From contig NZ_LT605205.1 of assembly GCF_900095135.1 (NCBI RefSeq), positions 1,922,001-1,986,000 on the forward strand: a stretch of DNA of 64,000 nt. The letters run 5' to 3'. Each line of letters starts with the position of its first letter. The first letter of the stretch is position 1. Shown piece after piece: positions 60,901-64,000 of this stretch. The notes under the pieces were generated by a model. It did not search any database. It had not been told where the DNA came from and saw only the letters and a list, made by a program, of their open reading frames with translations. Source of the DNA: Proteiniphilum saccharofermentans (GTDB taxonomy: Bacteria; Bacteroidota; Bacteroidia; Bacteroidales; Dysgonomonadaceae). Made by a program: the position numbers and the translations under genes.

Positions 60901-60931
60901 TTCTCAACAGGTTATCAACAAGTTATTAACA
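60901..60931 (+). promoter_or_regulatory. Three DnaA-box-like 9-mers with an 11-bp period
   Basis: TTCTCAACA (60901-60909), TTATCAACA (60912-60920) and TTATTAACA (60923-60931). Against the consensus TTATCCACA they have 2, 1 and 2 mismatches. Equal orientation and 11-bp spacing put them on one face of the helix. An AT-rich stretch lies just upstream. A DnaA-binding cluster, possibly part of an origin, is a reasonable reading. Confidence 0.45.
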
Positions 60932-61044
60932 GTGGTGTGCTGGATTGACTAAGAGAGTGGAGAGGTGGGAAGGTTGATGTGATGATAGAGATAGGAAGGT
61001 TTGTGATGTACCATCGCCAATATGAATAATGTGGAAAGGCGTTT

Positions 61045-61065
61045 GTAATTAGTAATTGCTAATTT
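61045..61065. repeat. Three tandem heptads (nTAATTn type)
   Basis: GTAATTA, GTAATTG, CTAATTT in a row, next to the inverse copy of the 15-mer from 3014-3028 (61016-61030). The 2.9-3.0 kb gap holds the same two kinds of sequence side by side. Confidence 0.55.
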
Positions 61066-61093
61066 GTATTTTAAATCAATTTTGCAATTTAAA

Positions 61094-61441
61094 TCAATGA
61101 TGTGCAGAAGTGAATTGCAATCCAACGATCGAAATAATTAGCGTGCTAAGGAAAAATATTCTCCAGAAAGTGACCGGTTCCCTGAAAACCAGGATACTGA
61201 GAACAACCGTTCCTACAGCGCCGATGCCAGCCCAGACGGCATAGGCGGTTCCTGTCGGAATCGGGTGGGAGCCTCCCATCGATTTGAACAGTAAAAACAT
61301 GCTAAGGCTTACACTGGCAAGAAATATCGCAAGCCACAGCCACATCTCTTTGCCTGATGTCTGTTGCATCTTTCCCAGGCTCATCGCAAAAATTGATTCG
61401 AAAACTCCTCCAATAATCAGGATTATCCAGTTAATGTTCAT
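61094..61441 (-). CDS. Small multidrug resistance (SMR) family transporter, SugE/Gdx- or EmrE-like
   Basis: 115 residues and four membrane helices. The first helix has the essential Glu in GGVFESIFAMSLGK (Glu15). Then LFKSMGGSHPIPTGTAYAVWAGIGAVGT, the SMR signature, and a last helix IFFLSTLIISIVGLQF. Works as an antiparallel dimer exporting guanidinium or quaternary ammonium ions for protons. The GGVFES pattern and short helix 1 favour the guanidinium-exporter (SugE/Gdx) branch, without certainty. Single-gene unit with its own promoter. Confidence 0.9.
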   Translation of the reverse strand: MNINWIILIIGGVFESIFAMSLGKMQQTSGKEMWLWLAIFLASVSLSMFLLFKSMGGSHPIPTGTAYAVWAGIGAVGTVVLSILVFREPVTFWRIFFLSTLIISIVGLQFTSAHH

Positions 61442-61467
61442 TTTATACGACTATAATTATTTCTGCC

Positions 61468-61475
61468 CAAAGGTA
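61468..61475 (-). promoter_or_regulatory. Promoter -7 box for the SMR gene
   Basis: TACCTTTG on the - strand, exact TAnnTTTG; predicted start near 61461, leader about 20 nt. Confidence 0.65.
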
Positions 61476-61564
61476 GCAAAAAACTCCCATCCATAATTGT
61501 TTATTGCATTCAAAATAACTATATACATTGCGCCATTTGGAATTATCGGCAATATACCGGAAAA

Positions 61565-62812
61565 CTACTCAAACCGGATGGATTTGGCAGGGGTGATCTT
61601 GGCGACCAGATAGGAGGGGCCGATCATCATCAGTAAGGAGACGACGAGCGTACCGATATTAAGAAGAATAATATATAGCGGGTTGAGATCTACCGGTACT
61701 GCTGAGAGGTAATAGGTGGACGGATCGAGTTTTAGTAGCTGAAATTTATCCTGGATAAGGCAAAAAGCCAGAGCAATTATATTTCCCCATAACATCCCCT
61801 GTCCGATAAGAAAAGCAGAAAGGTAGAGAAAAACCTTGCGGATACTGAAATCCCTTGCTCCCATCGATTTCAACATGCCGATCATATTGGTACGTTCGAG
61901 GATGATGATAAGCAGGCCAGAGATCATGGTGAAGCCCGAAACCACTAACATAAGGATGATAATAACCCACACATTCATGTCGAGTAGGTTCAACCAGTTA
62001 AATATCATGGGGTTGATGTCCTTGATGGAACGGGTATAAAGGGCATTGCCGAGGCGGTCTTTGTATGATGCCATATCGAAGAAAAGATCCTGTGCAATCC
62101 TGTCGAGATTATCATAGTCACGTACCAGTACTTCGATCCCGCTCACCATATCACTATCCCATCCATTAAGGGAAGAAAGGATCTCATTCCCGACAATCAC
62201 ATAGAGTTTGTCATAATCTTCAAAATTGGTGCTGTAAATACCGCTAATATGAAATCTACGGGCACGGACAGGCTCCTGTACGAAATAGCAGGTAAAACTG
62301 TCCCCTGTCTTTAATCGTAATTTATCGGCAATCTCTTTTGAAATAATAGCCTGATTAGCCGTAATAGTATCGTTGGCTTGGATAATAGTTCCCTCTAGCA
62401 GGTTTTTCTTGAAAAATTCCCAGTCATATTTTTCTGACACTCCTTTCAATACCACGCCCATAAAATCATCGTCGGTCTTGATAATAGCCGGTTTGGTAAT
62501 GAATTCCTGAAAGTGACGGATATCAGGGTTGGCAGTGAGTATGGACGCCAGTGTATCTGAGAATGCAATGGGGGAATGCTCATAGGACGAGTTGCTCTCG
62601 AAGGCAGTGATCTGGATATGGGAGCCGAAACCCACCACCTTGGCACGTACTTCTTTTTTGAAGCCGACAATGATACATACTGCCACAATCATCACGGCCA
62701 GACCGAGCGCAATGCCGGCAATGGCAATTTTGATGGCAGGCGATGAGACCCGTTTATCATTCTTTTTATCGCCTTTGTAAATCCGCCTCGCTATAAAGAG
62801 CTCCGCATTCAT
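61565..62812 (-). CDS. LolC/LolE-type ABC transporter permease (FtsX/MacB-like)
   Basis: 415 residues from the ATG at 62812 (MNAELFIARRIYKGDKK); the frame extends to 62839. One membrane helix near the N-terminus (about 30-52), a large periplasmic domain (about 55-260) and three helices at the C-terminus (about 265-300, 320-345, 370-400), ending GPSYLVAKITPAKSIRFE. This is the layout of LolC/LolE, which lift lipoproteins from the inner membrane. No ATPase gene is adjacent in the window. Its start lies inside the last 47 bp of the aminotransferase gene, so they are co-transcribed. Confidence 0.88.
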   Translation of the reverse strand: MNAELFIARRIYKGDKKNDKRVSSPAIKIAIAGIALGLAVMIVAVCIIVGFKKEVRAKVVGFGSHIQITAFESNSSYEHSPIAFSDTLASILTANPDIRHFQEFITKPAIIKTDDDFMGVVLKGVSEKYDWEFFKKNLLEGTIIQANDTITANQAIISKEIADKLRLKTGDSFTCYFVQEPVRARRFHISGIYSTNFEDYDKLYVIVGNEILSSLNGWDSDMVSGIEVLVRDYDNLDRIAQDLFFDMASYKDRLGNALYTRSIKDINPMIFNWLNLLDMNVWVIIILMLVVSGFTMISGLLIIILERTNMIGMLKSMGARDFSIRKVFLYLSAFLIGQGMLWGNIIALAFCLIQDKFQLLKLDPSTYYLSAVPVDLNPLYIILLNIGTLVVSLLMMIGPSYLVAKITPAKSIRFE

Positions 62813-64000
62813 GTTTATGGGTATGTGGATATGCTTCAAGTGCTTTTTCCAGCACTATGAGCGCATTGTTTAGATCGTCTTTATTGAGCACATAAGCGAT
62901 ACGAACTTCATTTCTGCCCAACCCGGGAGTGACATAGAAGCCGGATGCGGGTGCCATGAAGATGGTCTGACCCTGATAGCGGAAATCGGAGAGGCACCAA
63001 GCACAGAAAGCATCGGCATCATCAAGAGGGAGCTTTGCCAGGGTATAGAATGCTCCTTGTGGCATGGGGGAATAGACTCCGGGAATATTGTTCAGCCGTT
63101 CTATAAGGAAATCGCGGCGACTCTTGTACTCGTCGAAGTTATGTTGCATATATGCGCCGTTCTCCTGTAACGATGCATTGGCTGCGATCTGTCCGATTAG
63201 GGGAGGGCTCAGGCGTGCCTGGCAGAACTTCATGACGGTATCGTGCACCTTCCGGTTCTTGGTGATAAGTGCCCCGATACGGATACCGCACTCACTATAT
63301 CTTTTGGATACCGAATCGATTAGCACCACATTCTCTTCGACATCCTTCAGGTGACAGGCGGAAATGTAAGGTGTATCGTTGTAGATAAATTCGCGGTATA
63401 CCTCATCGGAAAAGAGGTAGAGATCGTATTTCTTTACTAGTTGCCTTATCTGTTCCATTTCGTGCGGCGTATAGACATAACCCGTGGGATTGTTGGGATT
63501 GCAGATAAGGATCCCTTTGGTACGTTCGTTGATCAGTTTCTCGAACTCTTCTACCGGGGGAAGGGCGAATCCCGTTTCCATGGTAGAGGGGATGGTACGG
63601 ATGATCGCTCCGGCAGAAATGGCGAAAGCCATGTAATTGGCATAAGCCGGCTCGGGGACGATGATCTCATCGTCCGGGTTGAGACAGGCCATAAAGGCAT
63701 AGAGTACTGCTTCCGATCCGCCGGCAGTGACGATGATCTCTTCGGGAGTAAGGCTGATATTAAACTTTTTATAATAATCAACCAAATTCTCCCGGTAAAA
63801 CCGGTAGCCGTCACTGGGACTGTATTCCAATGTGGTACGGTCGATATTGCGGATGGCATCCAATGCCGATGTGGGAGAAGGGAGGTCGGGCTGGCCGATA
63901 TTGAGGTGATATACTTTTACCCCCTTTGCTTTGGCCGCATCGGAAAGCGGTGCCAGTTTTCGTATGGGTGAAGGAGGCATCTGTATGCCCCGTTGGGATA
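62766..64000 (-). CDS. Pyridoxal-phosphate aminotransferase, class I/II (5' end outside window)
   Basis: Fold-type I aminotransferase. Seen: HLNIGQPDLPSP, TAGGSEAVLYAFMA, EPAYANYMAFA, CNPNNPTGYVY, FSDEVYREF, the PLP lysine in DSVSKRYSECGIRIG and a late R in RNEVRIAYV. An ATG lies at 63980, but the frame continues upstream to the window edge as SQRGIQ before MPPSPIRKLAP. Homologues have a similar SKRG-x-x-MP start, so the true start is beyond 64000. 404 residues from the internal ATG. The C-terminus overlaps the permease gene by 47 bp. Amino-acid specificity unknown. Confidence 0.9.
   Translation of the reverse strand, partial: SQRGIQMPPSPIRKLAPLSDAAKAKGVKVYHLNIGQPDLPSPTSALDAIRNIDRTTLEYSPSDGYRFYRENLVDYYKKFNISLTPEEIIVTAGGSEAVLYAFMACLNPDDEIIVPEPAYANYMAFAISAGAIIRTIPSTMETGFALPPVEEFEKLINERTKGILICNPNNPTGYVYTPHEMEQIRQLVKKYDLYLFSDEVYREFIYNDTPYISACHLKDVEENVVLIDSVSKRYSECGIRIGALITKNRKVHDTVMKFCQARLSPPLIGQIAANASLQENGAYMQHNFDEYKSRRDFLIERLNNIPGVYSPMPQGAFYTLAKLPLDDADAFCAWCLSDFRYQGQTIFMAPASGFYVTPGLGRNEVRIAYVLNKDDLNNALIVLEKALEAYPHTHKHECGALYSEADLQRR

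Overview
The window looks like chromosomal DNA of an anaerobic Bacteroidales bacterium, probably of the Dysgonomonadaceae/Porphyromonadaceae group. The reasons are a SusC/SusD pair, a Rho factor with a long low-complexity insertion, a xylose operon controlled by a NUDIX-type regulator, and more than a dozen promoters with the Bacteroidetes -7 box TAnnTTTG. Placement below order is inference. I see no tRNA, rRNA, insertion sequence, prophage or CRISPR array.

Layout. 0-4.5 kb (- strand): an envelope-sugar operon with a polyprenyl-phosphate glycosyltransferase, a lipid-A N-domain membrane protein, an ArnT/Rgt-type GT83 transferase and a UDP-glucuronate 4-epimerase. Together they suggest galacturonate decoration of lipid A or LPS. 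4.5-9.5 kb: a metallo-beta-lactamase-fold hydrolase; an Erm-type 23S rRNA methyltransferase with its own promoter and a structured leader holding two short ORFs; an aldo/keto reductase; a dienelactone hydrolase; a 22-bp tandem repeat; and a DUF6157 protein. 9.5-11.1 kb: an overlapping pair, SatD-family HTH protein and DUF3307 membrane protein, behind a promoter covered by inverted repeats. 11.2-15.3 kb: methylglyoxal synthase, phosphohexomutase and a C69 peptidase. 15.4-24.6 kb (+ strand): DivIC/FtsB-like protein, a degenerate NtrC-like regulator beside a hybrid kinase, XerD, DnaN, a DnaQ-like exonuclease, a lipoprotein and TruA. 25.5-30.9 kb: xylB-xylA-xylE with the divergent NUDIX regulator. 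31-38.6 kb: rho, a DUF6340 lipoprotein, and etfB-etfA-acyl-CoA dehydrogenase. 38.8-41.2 kb: a frameshifted lipoprotein and an acyl-CoA ligase.

41.4-53.1 kb is a polysaccharide-utilisation-type locus: LacI-like/AraC hybrid regulator, SusC, SusD, GlcN6P-deaminase-like enzyme, alpha/beta hydrolase, GH109-type oxidoreductase-fold glycosidase and an FHS sugar symporter. The set points to an N-acetylated amino sugar. 53.4-59.9 kb: an ECF sigma factor, an outer-membrane protein, and a little-characterised surface operon of two tandem paralogous lipoproteins (the first split by an in-frame stop) plus a beta-barrel protein. 59.9-61.1 kb is mostly non-coding and carries three DnaA-box-like 9-mers spaced 11 bp apart. 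61.1-64 kb: an SMR transporter, a LolC/E-type permease and an aminotransferase that runs off the window.

The observations I rate highest are the erm leader, the SatD/DUF3307 pair with its operator array, the stop-split lipoprotein paralogue, the probable lipid-A galacturonate cluster, and the DnaA-box triplet. Short dispersed and tandem repeats are unusually common in the intergenic DNA.
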